Source: Raphanus sativus (Eukaryota; Streptophyta; Magnoliopsida; Brassicales; Brassicaceae). Taken from it: DNA of 64,000 nucleotides. This document shows, piece by piece, positions 47,500 to 58,860 of this stretch. Within the stretch, counting starts at the first letter, position 1. Each line of letters begins with the position of its first letter. A model generated the notes under the pieces. The model searched no databases. It was given only the letters and a program-made list of their open reading frames with translations, and had not been told where the DNA came from. The stretch is taken from NCBI RefSeq assembly GCF_000801105.2, contig NC_079515.1, forward strand, positions 4,278,001-4,342,000, written 5' to 3'. Both the position numbers and the translations under genes were made by a program.

Positions 47500-50400
47500 C
47501 AAGTCTGAGCTGGAACTGTCAAGGGATTGGAAACACCCTAACAGTTCGTCGTCTGAAGGAAATCATCTCAAAGATTTCCCCGGATATTCTGTTTCTGATG
47601 GAGACCAAAAATCAGGAAGATGCAGTGCTCAAACACTTCCGCAACACCGAGCTCACTAATCACTTCATTGTACCCCCGGAAGGTCTTAGTGGGGGCCTCG
47701 TTCTTTCATGGAAGGATTCTGTGCAGCTTGATGTATTAAACTCATCTCCAAATTGTATTGATACCTGTGTTAAGGTCAATAATAAAGAGTTCTTTGTTTC
47801 CTACGTTTACGGAGCACCCCAGCGAGAAGGAAGAGCACAATTCTGGAACAACCTTACTGATCTTGGTAGTTCTCGAACTGATAGTGCCTGGCTGTTAACG
47901 GGAGACTTCAACGACCTTCTCGACAACGCAGAAAAAGTGGGCGGCCCTCTTAGATGGGAAGGCTCTTTCTTAGCCTTCCGCAGTTTCATCTCCCAAAACG
48001 GCATTTGGGACCTACAGCACTCTGGTAACTCCCTCTCGTGGCGAGGAACCCGCTACACCCACTTCATCCAGTCGAGATTGGACAGAGCTATGGCCAACAT
48101 TTCTTGGTCTGAGATGTTCCCGGCAGGGCGATGTGAGTATCTTCGATTTGAAGGCTCTGATCATCGCCCAGTGGTCACTTACTTTGATGAGAACCTGAAG
48201 AAGAAGAAAGGAGTCTTCCGCTTTGATAGACAGCTTAGAGAAAAACCCGAAGTTAGGAAGCTGGTCGACGACTCGTGGGCTTCGTCTCTTCGCGAATCCG
48301 TCATCACCAAGTTGAACCGGGTGCGTACGAATTTGATCCAGTGGTCAAAGGAGCAAAACAAGCGCAGCTTGGAGATCATTCGTACTTCTCAGGAGCTACT
48401 CGAAAGCGCCCTCTCTGACCCGTCCCCAAACCAGTCCCTGATAGACTCCCTTCAGCTCAAGCTAACCGAAGCTTACGCTGAAGAAGAACAATACTGGCGG
48501 CAGAGAAGTCGGATACAATGGTTGACTGCGGGTGATCGTAACTCCCGCTTCTTTCATGCTATTACCAGGGGACGAAGAGCACAGAATAAGTTCTCTGTTC
48601 TTGAAGACTCGTCGGGTAACGCGGTGTTCACCGAGAACCAGATAGTTAATACTATCGCGGACTTCTACCGTAACATCTTCTCTACTGAGTCATCGGGAGA
48701 CCTGTCGGTAGTTCGCGAAGTTCTCTCCCCGAAGGTTACAGACGCAATGAACTCGCAGCTGATCTCTATCCCGGCTCCTTGCGAGATAAAGGCTGCTGCC
48801 TTTGCCATTCACGCAGACAAGGCACCGGGTCCGGATGGCTTCTCAGCAGGCTTCTATCAAACCTTTTGGGATATTATCGGTGATGATGTCATTCGTGAGA
48901 TCCAGGATTTCTTTATCTCCGGTACTTTGCACCAGCGTCAAAACGAGACACACCTCCGTCTTATCCCGAAGATTAAGGGTCCTAAGCAAGTGTCTGATTA
49001 TCGGCCGATAGCGCTATGCAATACCCACTATAAGATCATCGCTAAGATCTTGACGAAGCGACTCCAACCTTTGCTCCCGTCTCTGATCTCGGTTCACCAG
49101 TCGGCCTTCGTTCCGGGTAGAGCTATAGCCGATAACGTTCTGATTACTCATGAGATTTTGCATTACCTGCGTACCTCACAGGCCAAGAAGAGATTCTCTA
49201 TGGCGGTGAAAACAGATATGAGTAAGGCTTACGATCGGATCGAATGGGATTTCCTACGAGAAGTCTTAGCCACGTTGGGCTTCCATGATTTATGGATTGA
49301 TTGGACGATGGAGTGCGTTTCCTCGGTCTCGTACTCCTTCTTAGTGAATGGAGCCCCTCAAGGAAAAGTCTATCCTTCCCGTGGCTTACGACAAGGAGAC
49401 CCGCTATCTCCTTACTTATTCATCTTGTGCACGGAGGTCTTGTCGGGTCTATGTGCTAAGGCACAAGAAGACGGGTCTCTACCAGGGGTTAAAGTTGGGA
49501 GAAGCTGCCCCCCGATCAATCACCTCCTCTTTGCCGATGACACTATGTTCTTTTCCCGGTCTGATCCTAAGAGCTGCGCTGCCCTCTCTCGGATCCTTGA
49601 TCGCTATGCCCAAGCGTCGGGACAATGCATTAATAGAGGAAAATCTGCCATCACCTTCTCGTCAAAGACAACTAGTGCTGCAAAAGCTAGAGTTAAACAG
49701 AGTCTGAATATAGCTGGCGAAGGAGGCATTGGCAAGTACCTGGGTCTCCCGGAACACTTCGGAAGAAAGAAAAGAGATATCTTCGCAGGGATTGTGGACC
49801 GGATACGCCAACGATCGCATAGCTGGGCTTCTAAGCTCCTATCCGGCGCTGGTAAAATGGTTCTGCTCAAAGCAGTATTGGCTGCTATGCCCACCTACTC
49901 TATGACGTGCTTCAAGCTCCCCCAATCTTTGTGTAAGCAAATACAATCAGTTCTTACCCGGTTTTGGTGGGACGCTACACCGGAGACTAGGAAATTGTGT
50001 TGGGTTTCTTGGGAAAGACTCACCCTACCTAAATCTGAGGGTGGGTTAGGTTTCCGAGAGATTCAACACTTCAACGACGCTCTGCTGGCTAAAATCTCCT
50101 GGCGCATTATCAAAGAACCTGCATCTCTTCTCAGTCGCACTCTTCTCAACAAATACTGCAAACACGCTGAGTTCTTAGAGTGTGAGGCCCCGTCGAACTG
50201 TTCTCATGGCTGGCGGGGTATCCTTGCGGGACGTGAAGTCTTGAAGCTGGGAATAGGGAAAGTTGTTGGTAATGGGAGTGACACCAAGATTTGGGCTGAC
50301 AATTGGCTCTCCACGTCTATGCCTCTTTGTCCAATCGGCCCCCCAACTGAAGCATCTAGCAATGCGACGGTGGATTCCCTTATCAACGCTTCTACGCTGA

Positions 50401-51509
50401 ATTGGGACGTCAAAGCTATACGAAGCCTCTTGCCGCAGTACGAGAACCACATCAGGAAACTCGCTTTGAGTACCTTTAACATGACTGATTCGATAGTATG
50501 GCTTCCCGAGAAGAGTGGGATTTTCTCTACCAGATCAGGTTATGCTTTGACTAAAACAGCAAGCATCCCTACCTCGGCAGGTGCTTTTAACTGGTCCCGT
50601 TACATTTGGAACTTGAAGACTCTGCCTAAGCTTAAGCTCTTCTTGTGGAGGCTCATGAACAATGCTCTTCCTGTAGGAGAAGCTCTCCGGTCCCGTGGCA
50701 TTTCAGGCTCCTTCGCATGTAAGAACTGCGGTGAACCAGAATCTATTCTTCATGTTCTCCTCCACTGCCCAGTGGCTCAAAGGATTTGGGACCTGACCCC
50801 CGCCATTAACAAACCAGACCCAAACTCTATTACAACGGTGGCTCAGCTTCTTCAAACCTGTCATCTCCTCACTAGCCTCCCGCCAACTGCTGTTTCCGCT
50901 CCTCTCCACCCTTGGATTCTCTGGTACCTTTGGACCAGTAGAAACAAATTGGTTTTTGAGAATATAGCTTATGCAGATCAGGAGGTGGTGGATAGAGCTA
51001 TGAAAGAGGCAAGGTCATGGCAAAATGCCCAGATTACAACCCCTACTAAACCTCCCTCGGGACGCGGTTCTGCTCCACCTCACCGCTCCTCCTCCTCTGC
51101 TACTAAATGCTTCACGGATGCTTCGTGGATAGCGGGGACTGGAGTAGCCGGATTAGGATGGCTCTTCAGGTCATCATCGGGTTCCCTAGTGAGCCAAGGT
51201 TCTACAAACCGCATCTTCATTAGCTCGGCCTTGATGGCTGAAGCTCTAGCGGTAAAGACAGCTCTAATTGCTGCCTCTTCTTCGGGACTTCGGAAGCTGG
51301 AATGCTTCTCGGATTCAAAAAGTCTCGTCGACCTTCTATCCAGTAACGGCTCGGCCGTTGAAATCCAAGGAATCCTCCATGATATCTTCTTGTTGAGTAG
51401 TTCCTTTGATTCTATCTCCTTTTCCTTTATTCCAAGACTCCAAAACATGGATGTTGACAGGCTTGCCAAAGCAGCTTGTAACCTCCCCATTGTATCCACC
51501 TCTGGGTGA
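47463..51509 (+). CDS. LINE ORF2: endonuclease, reverse transcriptase, zf-RVT, RNase H
   Basis: The open frame runs from a stop at 47460-47462 to 51509; its first ATG is 47598, giving 1303 residues. Counting from that ATG, the endonuclease ends with SDH at 187-189, the reverse transcriptase has FADD at 645-648, a zf-RVT region (KNCGEPES...LLHCP) lies near 1020-1060, and an RNase H domain has D1174, E1215, D1239 and D1287. The frame upstream of 47598 encodes LSWNCQGIGN and following residues up to FLM, which is the conserved start of the endonuclease with its catalytic Asn, yet has no ATG. Either the initiator was lost or translation begins at a non-AUG codon or by coupling to ORF1, whose stop is at 47497-47499. 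The enzyme nicks DNA and copies the element RNA into the target. No stop or frameshift seen. Confidence 0.93.
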   Translation, partial: VGFSDRSKLSSLASLSWNCQGIGNTLTVRRLKEIISKISPDILFLMETKNQEDAVLKHFRNTELTNHFIVPPEGLSGGLVLSWKDSVQLDVLNSSPNCIDTCVKVNNKEFFVSYVYGAPQREGRAQFWNNLTDLGSSRTDSAWLLTGDFNDLLDNAEKVGGPLRWEGSFLAFRSFISQNGIWDLQHSGNSLSWRGTRYTHFIQSRLDRAMANISWSEMFPAGRCEYLRFEGSDHRPVVTYFDENLKKKKGVFRFDRQLREKPEVRKLVDDSWASSLRESVITKLNRVRTNLIQWSKEQNKRSLEIIRTSQELLESALSDPSPNQSLIDSLQLKLTEAYAEEEQYWRQRSRIQWLTAGDRNSRFFHAITRGRRAQNKFSVLEDSSGNAVFTENQIVNTIADFYRNIFSTESSGDLSVVREVLSPKVTDAMNSQLISIPAPCEIKAAAFAIHADKAPGPDGFSAGFYQTFWDIIGDDVIREIQDFFISGTLHQRQNETHLRLIPKIKGPKQVSDYRPIALCNTHYKIIAKILTKRLQPLLPSLISVHQSAFVPGRAIADNVLITHEILHYLRTSQAKKRFSMAVKTDMSKAYDRIEWDFLREVLATLGFHDLWIDWTMECVSSVSYSFLVNGAPQGKVYPSRGLRQGDPLSPYLFILCTEVLSGLCAKAQEDGSLPGVKVGRSCPPINHLLFADDTMFFSRSDPKSCAALSRILDRYAQASGQCINRGKSAITFSSKTTSAAKARVKQSLNIAGEGGIGKYLGLPEHFGRKKRDIFAGIVDRIRQRSHSWASKLLSGAGKMVLLKAVLAAMPTYSMTCFKLPQSLCKQIQSVLTRFWWDATPETRKLCWVSWERLTLPKSEGGLGFREIQHFNDALLAKISWRIIKEPASLLSRTLLNKYCKHAEFLECEAPSNCSHGWRGILAGREVLKLGIGKVVGNGSDTKIWADNWLSTSMPLCPIGPPTEASSNATVDSLINASTLNWDVKAIRSLLPQYENHIRKLALSTFNMTDSIVWLPEKSGIFSTRSGYALTKTASIPTSAGAFNWSRYIWNLKTLPKLKLFLWRLMNNALPVGEALRSRGISGSFACKNCGEPESILHVLLHCPVAQRIWDLTPAINKPDPNSITTVAQLLQTCHLLTSLPPTAVSAPLHPWILWYLWTSRNKLVFENIAYADQEVVDRAMKEARSWQNAQITTPTKPPSGRGSAPPHRSSSSATKCFTDASWIAGTGVAGLGWLFRSSSGSLVSQGSTNRIFISSALMAEALAVKTALIAASSSGLRKLECFSDSKSLVDLLSSNGSAVEIQGILHDIFLLSSSFDSISFSFIPRLQNMDVDRLAKAACNLPIVSTSG

Positions 51510-51761
51510 TTAAACTCTTTTCCTAATAATAATTTAAGGTTTCGATCAAAAAAAAAAAACAATAACAAAAAAGAAAATATATTATTAGTTTTGGTTCGGA
51601 TTCGATTATGATGTATATGAACCTAAAATATTCAAATAACCAATATACATTTAGTTATATTGTGACAAATCTAAAATATATGATATTAATTATAAAAATA
51701 TCAATTTTTTTATAAAATATCAAAATTAAAACCCGCACGGGTGTGCGGATCGAGCTCTACT

Positions 51762-53138
51762 TACAAGATTAAAGCGGATGTATCATAATATCATCGTCAA
51801 TCATGAAATATACACACTTTCAAATCCTAATTTAGTTATAGACAAGAAAGTTTCCTTGTTAAACCGATCATTACTTACTTATATGGACATTGGTCCTACA
51901 ATAATAGTCGGCTTGTTAAGCCGGTCACTACTTACTTCTAGTTATATGGACATTGGTCCGACAATACTTGTCGTCGCGGTATTTTCAAGTGATATGTGAT
52001 CTCTTTCCACTGACCTTTGATCTTATCACATTTTTAAACGGAGAAAGGTCAACTCAATGTATTTCAGTGTTAATTAGGTTCTCCTCAAACTGACTTGTTT
52101 TAACTTTTGACACATGGTTATATATAACTAGTACTGTACAATGAATCGATGAAACACATTAAACTTCATGCTTAAGAATGGTCAGCCTTACAGTGCACTA
52201 CGTAATTAGATTTGGGGATCCGAATCCCTTTCCAGTTACCATATGTTAATGTCAGACAGTAAAGATCCCTACTTTTTGGGGTTTTACTAATGCTAATTTA
52301 ACGTGATTTAATAACTAGTAACTCAAATAAACCAATTCACACACAATTTGACCTGCCTACTCACATGCTGACCTACATAGTCCCTTAAAGTGGAATATTC
52401 GATATCTTTCAGTGACATATTCTGGTTTTCACGGCAGTAATCAACTAAGATCATTAGTTTTTTCTTTTCATTTAATAACATATCGTGGCAAACAGAGCAA
52501 AAGCTTTCTTGGATTGAGCTTTTGGATCCCAACGTTGATTTTATTCTCTAGTCTTTATGTTATACATGTTTAAATTGATGAGTCAAAACACTATATACGT
52601 GTGGTTGATTATAATTAGAGCCTTGAAACTACTTTTCATTAAAAGGTTTAATATTAGTATATTACATTAATAATACTGTGAAGATTATACATCTCTTTAT
52701 TATCATATTTTCAATCCACTGAATAATGCATTTGTCAAAGGAAATTAGGATATTTATTGTGCATGGGTGTTTGCTATCTTTTTGTGTATAAGATCAAACC
52801 ATCGTTTTCTTTTGAAAAAAACTATAAATGTTAACAAGAATCCAAATGATCAGTTCAAAAAAGAAAGAATAGAATGATGATAATATTGTGTTGAAACATA
52901 TTATTTTACCTCGCTTTAGAAAACTTTTATAAACGTACAATTTTAAAATCAGTTGACTAATGTATTTAGTATTTCAATCATGTAGTTCATGAAGATCATT
53001 ATCTAGTTCATAGTTATTTCTAAATCAACTGATTATAATTAAGTGGAATGAGTAATATTTTTTATATATACTACTCGATAATGTGAAAACAAGTTCTCGT
53101 CAAAGAGTTTTTGAAATATTGACGATTAAAAACATATT
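51762..53138. other. intergenic, ALMT8 downstream side
   Basis: No firm gene. At about 51858-51970 a ~55 bp segment with ttgttaagccggtcactact and atatggacattggtccgaca is duplicated. On the minus strand 52323-52532 there is an open frame of 69 residues starting MGSKSSIQESFC; it resembles no family I recognise and has no visible promoter or partner exon, so I do not call it a gene. Confidence 0.5.
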
Positions 53139-55300
53139 TTACACGACAACAACTGTCGTCTTCTCTGCTCCCACATTAACATTCTTTTCGTTAACTGTTG
53201 GTGGCTGTTCATCATGGACTGCGATAACAACGTGAGGAGAGCTATTGTATTCTTCTTCATTGTCACCCTCTAGAACAGGCTTTACAGTCCCTTTGTGTAG
53301 TAGTTGATGTTGTCCTAACTCCGGTGGTAATTTTTGATCCAGAGTCTCTTTGAAGTGTGCTAGACCAGAGAATTCTTCCACAGCCTCAGATATCTTCTCG
53401 ACGTAATTCACGATGTCGATCAATGTTGACGCCATAGTGACTACGGGAATGATCTCCAAGAGATCTTTCTCTGTCTCCGGGAAAGATAATTTGAGTGCAA
53501 GCCTTAGGTTTTCTATGGCATTTTTGGAGTTTTTAATGTGTGTATTCACACAGACGTTGTATCTGCTCATTGTTTTGATAGATTTGGCTATGACTTTTAG
53601 GGCTTCACCTGCTTCTCTGCTCATAATCGAGTATGGCTCTTGAATCTTGCTTATGAAGTCTTGCGGTGCCTGCTTGCGTCACACGTAAGAAACATGCAGA
53701 TTATCAAGTTTTTGTTTTGTCGAACCCTATTAATAATTCATTAATATTTAATATCTATTGTTGTAACTTGCAAATATGCGTATTATTTAATCTACTGACA
53801 TTAGTCATTTAGGTCCTTGACATTTAATTGAACATCTTCTTAATATATAAATTCAATTAGTAAATCTTTTCCAGTTATAAAAAATAACTTAGTATTTTAA
53901 TAAAAATAACTTACTAGGTTTCACAAAAAAAAAACTTAGTCTTCTGCTTATGGCCAAATGATAAATAAAACAATTTGGTTCACTTTCCATTTCAGCTTAA
54001 AACTTATTAAGTATTTTAATGGTTAAAATATAACATACTAACTCTATGTATTTTACAACGACGAACCTTAGCATCAGAGAGAACATAGCCATTGAGAATT
54101 TCGAAATGTATGGCGCATTGACGAATGAGTCCTGCGATCTTTAAGTACTTTGTCCATGGATGCCGTAACCTGAATCGGCCATGTCCTGGTTCCCATCTCG
54201 CAAGATTCGCCTGCAAAACAAAAAAAAAGTTATATACGATCATTATAATTAAATTAGAACTTAATAACAATAATAATTAATGAAGAACATGTCTACGTTT
54301 AAACATTGTTTATTGTATGAGTTTTTCAAATAAACATACCAAAGTATCTTCAGTGCTTTTTGATGTTAGAATGCTTTTGTATTCTCGAACCCACGAGTTT
54401 GTCTCCTTTGAAGTTTTCTCAGATGATGGAAAATATTCACCCTCGAAACCTTTTTTACAGATTTTAAAACACGTATGCATGCATAAGCTATAGATCTATA
54501 AATTACATTTTATACCAAGAATAAAGCAATTTTAAGTCACCTTCTAAGGAGTTAGCGAGTTTGAAAATGTTGTTAGCAACCATCTTGTGAAGATCTTCGC
54601 CTGCCCATACAGGAAAAACGAAGATCGACACAAGGATGCATATTGTTCCACCAATAAGAATAGTCGATAGTCTTTGATATGCAATAACCAATATTTCATC
54701 TGTACGGTACCCCGAAACGGCAACCATGCTAAATGTAAGTATGAATATCAAGGCACCATAGTCGTATCTCTGTTTAATCCTTGGGAAAAAACGTGAAAAT
54801 GTTGCAGCTGCGCCTAGTGAGAACACTAATATCCCAAGAATAATCGGCTCTCCTTTATGTCCACAGAAACGAGCAAGGTGCACTGCACCAACCCCCAATG
54901 CACCGGCTATTAATGTTGCGAAACCTCTGTTCAAACCTTTTGAAAGTGTCCCACCTATAAGAAAAAGATTGTTTTATGTAGCTTTGATTTTCAGCAAAGA
55001 CGTTTAGTTTAATAGACTAAGTGACTTACCAACAGTAAACTCGGAGACCACGACTACGGTTAGTATTGCCCACATACCCGAAACCCCAAAGCTATTATAG
55101 AGTGGCCTTACATAGTACAACATTGAAATTAATGTAAGAGAAAGTCCCACTTTTATGGAATGGATTATACGTCTCGGATCATCTTTCCCAAGCTTGCGCA
55201 CATCCTTTATGCGCTTGGTGACACCGTCTTTGAGCTTGCTAGGGAAATCCTTAAGCCTTTGCAAGAAACCTGCCTTCTTCACTTGAGCATTCAAATCCAT
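53139..55300 (-). CDS. ALMT8: aluminium-activated malate transporter family anion channel
   Basis: Five exons, 55300-55030, 54954-54541, 54449-54340, 54210-54067 and 53669-53139, join in phase to about 489 residues, close to Arabidopsis ALMT8 (At3g11680, 488 as I recall). The N-terminal half has a basic start, then about six membrane helices including [20 protein letters not shown] and [17 protein letters not shown], and the family stretch [20 protein letters not shown]. The soluble C-terminal half contains the conserved WEP motif in [10 protein letters not shown] and a helical region. ALMT proteins are anion channels of the plasma membrane or vacuole that pass malate and other anions; the substrate of ALMT8 is not well defined. 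The ATG at 55300 fits a TATA box about 95 bp upstream. Some acceptors are weak (aag at exon 3), otherwise intact. Confidence 0.9.
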
Positions 55301-55390
55301 ATCCCTGGAAATGTTAAATGCTTGTGAAATTGGCTAATATTCTTATAACTTTTGGGTGTGTGTGGTGCTTATGTGGGATAGTTTTGGGCT

Positions 55391-55402
55391 ATATTTATAG
55401 GT
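55391..55402 (-). promoter_or_regulatory. probable TATA box of ALMT8
   Basis: Minus strand reads cctataaatatag about 95 bp upstream of the ALMT8 ATG. Confidence 0.5.
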
Positions 55403-56766
55403 AGAGAAAGCTTAATTTGTGAAACGAAATACTTTCCATTGCTGACTAAGCTTGCGTCTAAACCAATATTTTATCTGAATGTATTGATTTCTAATGATAT
55501 GAATATTAAAGATATAAAAAGTGATGGTCAGTACTTTTCTTACTTAAATCTTATTAATTGATGGATGGCTATTCATCTACTAGGTAGAATATGGATGTAC
55601 GAATTGATATTACGTAGGTCCAATATAAGAATAAATATTATTTTAAAATGTTTTACTTTTTTTTTTCACGAACTCCACTACACACATAGTAAAAGTCAGA
55701 AAAGGGAGATAAAATTATATAAAGGAAAAAACAGACAAAAAAATAGGACCAAGTTGATCCAACCCACTAGAGGTAGACATAGTCACATAGCAGAGAAGCT
55801 CTCAAACCAAAGGCTGAGAATGTTTGCTTCTAACTTTACAGCAGTTATATGTTTATTTGATAAAAAAAAATATTCAGACAGCTTTATGTAAGTTAATTAA
55901 TATTATTGTAAAAATTGCCCAGTCCAAGGTGCTTTCATGTGAATTCTCTCAGTTTTTGGTCAAACTAAGTGCTCCCAATGTGTATAGTGTATTCTGAAGA
56001 TTAGATAATGATAATTGATAAATTAAACATATATATAAGATAATGGATCAATGATACTGATCATCGTATATATAGCTGATAATGATAAATGCTATAACGA
56101 AGAACTTGTAAATTTGATTTCATAAATTACAACAGTATTTTCTTAATGAATTATTCCTACTGTGGATTTCCTGAGATCAGACACGATAGAAGTATTCCAA
56201 AATGCAATTTCTGAATTAATGTGTTATTAAGCAAAGTGATCGCATAATATTAAGAATATAAATAGACTAAAACAAGGTCATATGAACGGCATTATGAATA
56301 TGATAATGATAATGCATGATGCTATGATATGCGTATATTTGGGAATGGTGTGCATGAAGAAGAAGCGTAAGGATTCTGATATTTATTAAATTGACCAGTC
56401 GATATCTATAAAACATTGATTTTGTAAAATAGGTGTTGGGTGAATTACGTTCAATATCTATTTTTAAACAATCGTTGCTTCGTCCATTTTTTACTTCTAA
56501 CTTTAGAATTCGTAAAAACATATCTTTTTCATGTTGCTAGCACTACTAAGTATTATTCCAAGAATATTACATATGAATGTATGATCGAGATTATAATTAG
56601 AAGAAAAAAAAAAGAATGTATGATCGAGATTTTATTCTAAGTTCTGCTTCAGTCCGTACTTCAGATAGCATATTCTTGTTTTTATTTTTTTGGCTTTAAA
56701 CGTGACAAGATAACTTATCACGCTATAACAGAATAATTCTGTGTCGCACTAGAATACCAGATTTAA
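55403..56766. other. intergenic, no gene seen
   Basis: AT-rich sequence upstream of ALMT8. Short frames exist but have no protein character. A 16 bp string aatgtatgatcgagat is repeated at about 56575 and 56615. Confidence 0.55.
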
Positions 56767-56768
56767 TA

Positions 56769-56944
56769 TTCTCTCCTTTTTATATTAAATATCATTTTAG
56801 ATTTTAATTTTTGTTTTATTATAAGTGTCATTTTACATTTTTAAGATAAATATTATATTTTTCCAAATTTTACTCTTAATTTTAGTTCATTAATTACTAA
56901 AATCAAACAAAATAAAATATTAAATAGAGTTAAAACAGAGGGAG
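56769..56944. mobile_element. Stowaway-like MITE
   Basis: The left end ttctctcctttttatatta and the reverse complement of the right end ctccctctgttttaactct are related terminal repeats of the common plant CTCCCTC type. TA flanks each side (56767-56768 and 56945-56946). The 176 bp interior is AT-rich and noncoding. The ends have diverged, so it is old. Confidence 0.55.
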
Positions 56945-56946
56945 TA

Positions 56947-57930
56947 GTACACTTCTTTTTTGTTTTAGATTTTTTCAGGAATTTTTTTTGGCTAAACAAT
57001 TTTTTCAGGATATATAGATTACTCGACAATCCATAACAAATAATCGATTAAGAAATGTTGTCATAATACATATTGTGCAAAATGTTCGATGAGTATGAAA
57101 CTATTCAATAATATTTCGTAGCTGAACCGACGGTAAACACACAATCTGTGAAATTTCATATCACAGCTTTGAAAGAAATATATGTTAGTGCCTATCTAGT
57201 GATTTACAAAATATTCCCTTTGGTGTTTTTGCATGCCTGAACTGCTACCTCTCCACCACCCGTTATCAACTTATCATGTCCGGTCATATACAACTCTGGA
57301 AACTTTAAATTTAGAATTGTAATAGTTAAAACAAAACAATATATATATCAAAAAACAATATATATAAACAATATATATATAAATATATAAAGAGAATACT
57401 GAAGTTTTCTCTGAACATGAAACATAAATCAATTATTTGATTGTTTCTAAACTGTTAAATTGATGAGTCCAGAATAGTGTAGTTGGATGGTAAAGGGAGA
57501 CGTTAACGCATTTTAGTTTCGATCTATTTGTTACGTGAAATTAAGTTATATTGCTATGTACACTTATGCCTATGCAGATATAAACATATGATTTTAAGTC
57601 CATTTACATAAACAAAAAAAAAAGAGTCTATATTTGGGATGTGCTTTCCCTTAGAAATTAGTATGAATCTTTTTATAAGTCTGGAATATTTCATGTTAAT
57701 AAATACTCTCTTCGTATCACTTTAAATAGTTTCTAAGGTTTTTGCATATGAACTAAAAAAATATAAACTTTTATACAATTTGTCTTGTTTACATAAAAAT
57801 ATCATTAATGAAACTAATTCAACCATTAAAAACTCATAATTTTATAATTGGTCACAAAATTTAAATGATATTAAATTCTATATAAAATAATGAGAACATC
57901 AATTATTTTGAAACAATTTTTTTCCTCTAA
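56947..57930. other. intergenic, no gene seen
   Basis: AT-rich DNA. The start of another old MITE is possible at 57704 (tactctcttcgtatcacttt), but its right end does not pair, so it is not called. Confidence 0.5.
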
Positions 57931-58859
57931 TCTATACTATTAAACAGAAAGTTTTTTTTGAGGTGATCTTCTATTTCAGCAGTATTTACCATTCTTTACC
58001 ACTAATTTACTTTTAAACTATGCTTTTCATTAAATATTTCGTTTTCTTTTGATTAATCACAGATAACCATCCCCTATTTTTGTGTAGTATTTTTTCTACT
58101 TCAGAATATTAAATAAAACACGTATATGACATCAGAATTAATTTATTATTTAAACTAAACAAGCAAATATTTTCTAAATCTACTCCACTACATTAACATG
58201 AATTTAATGTCCATCTATTTTGTTAAAACAGAAACATTCTGTTGGACCTAACATTTATTTTGTAAGTTTTTAAATTAAATACACATTTATACTTTATAGT
58301 TAAACCTACATTAAATCACTAATGTTCCTTTCTTTATACTACTATCTATGTTTCCAAACAATATACTCATTTCTTTATAATACTATCAATGTTTCCAAAC
58401 AATATATTTTATATACTACTATCAATGTTTCCAAACAATACAATAATTAATCTTAGTTATTTTATATTCATCATTTTCTCTTTAAAATTTTGTAGAAACG
58501 TCATAATTTCATAAATTACAAAATAATGAACTTTAAAATTTGGATTATAAGATTACAAATTATGAAACTATTACAATTTCAATCAAATCAGATTACATAT
58601 CGGTCATTCATCAGTTCAATCGGTTAGTCTCGGGTTTTAGTGACTTTTTAATATGAATATTTTTAAAAACTAAATTGAATTGTTAGATCTCCGCTTAACC
58701 GGTATAATCACAATCGGGTTGAATTTAAAAACACTGATTTAAATACAAAAATATTTTAAATACACACTTTTTAAAAGTTAACAAAATATTTGTTAAGTTA
58801 TTAGTGAAATTTTTCATCGTAAAATATTCTGCGCTTCCAAAGCGCGGGTCAAGATCTAG
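57931..58859 (+). mobile_element. non-autonomous Helitron
   Basis: It starts tctatactattaaacagaaa, the common Brassicaceae Helitron 5' end, and ends with a hairpin gcgcttccaaagcgc (58831-58845) then gggtcaagatCTAG. It lies between A (57930) and T (58860). There is no coding sequence in 929 bp. The 3' half is AT-rich with cggtcattcatcagttcaat-like text near 58600. Confidence 0.92.
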
Positions 58860-58860
58860 T

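Larger units (their letters stand above)
45247..51557 (+). mobile_element. full-length L1-type LINE retrotransposon
   Basis: The 18 bp aacaataacaaaaaagaa precedes it (45229-45246) and follows its A tail (51558-51575) without a mismatch. Inside are a leader of about 440 bp, ORF1 with a DUF4283 domain and zinc knuckle, ORF2 with endonuclease, reverse transcriptase and RNase H, a short 3' end and a run of A. GC content is much higher than the surroundings. Both long frames are open, so this copy inserted recently. The only defect noted is the missing ATG at the start of ORF2. Confidence 0.95.
44114..51760 (+). mobile_element. Helitron carrying a nested LINE
   Basis: It starts tctaatctattaaaagtga and ends with a hairpin cccgcacgggtgtgcgg (51732-51748) followed by atcgagctctac, in which the final CTAG has become CTAC. 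Flanking bases are A (44113) and T (51761). Without the LINE the element is about 1.3 kb and has no coding sequence. The mutated terminus would be expected to block further mobilisation. The array ends about 80 bp before its left end. Confidence 0.75.

Noticed and set aside
57704..57930. Possible Stowaway MITE next to the Helitron
   Set aside because: The left end resembles CTCTCTTCG-type termini, but the right end lacks the complementary GAGGGAG and no TA duplication could be paired.
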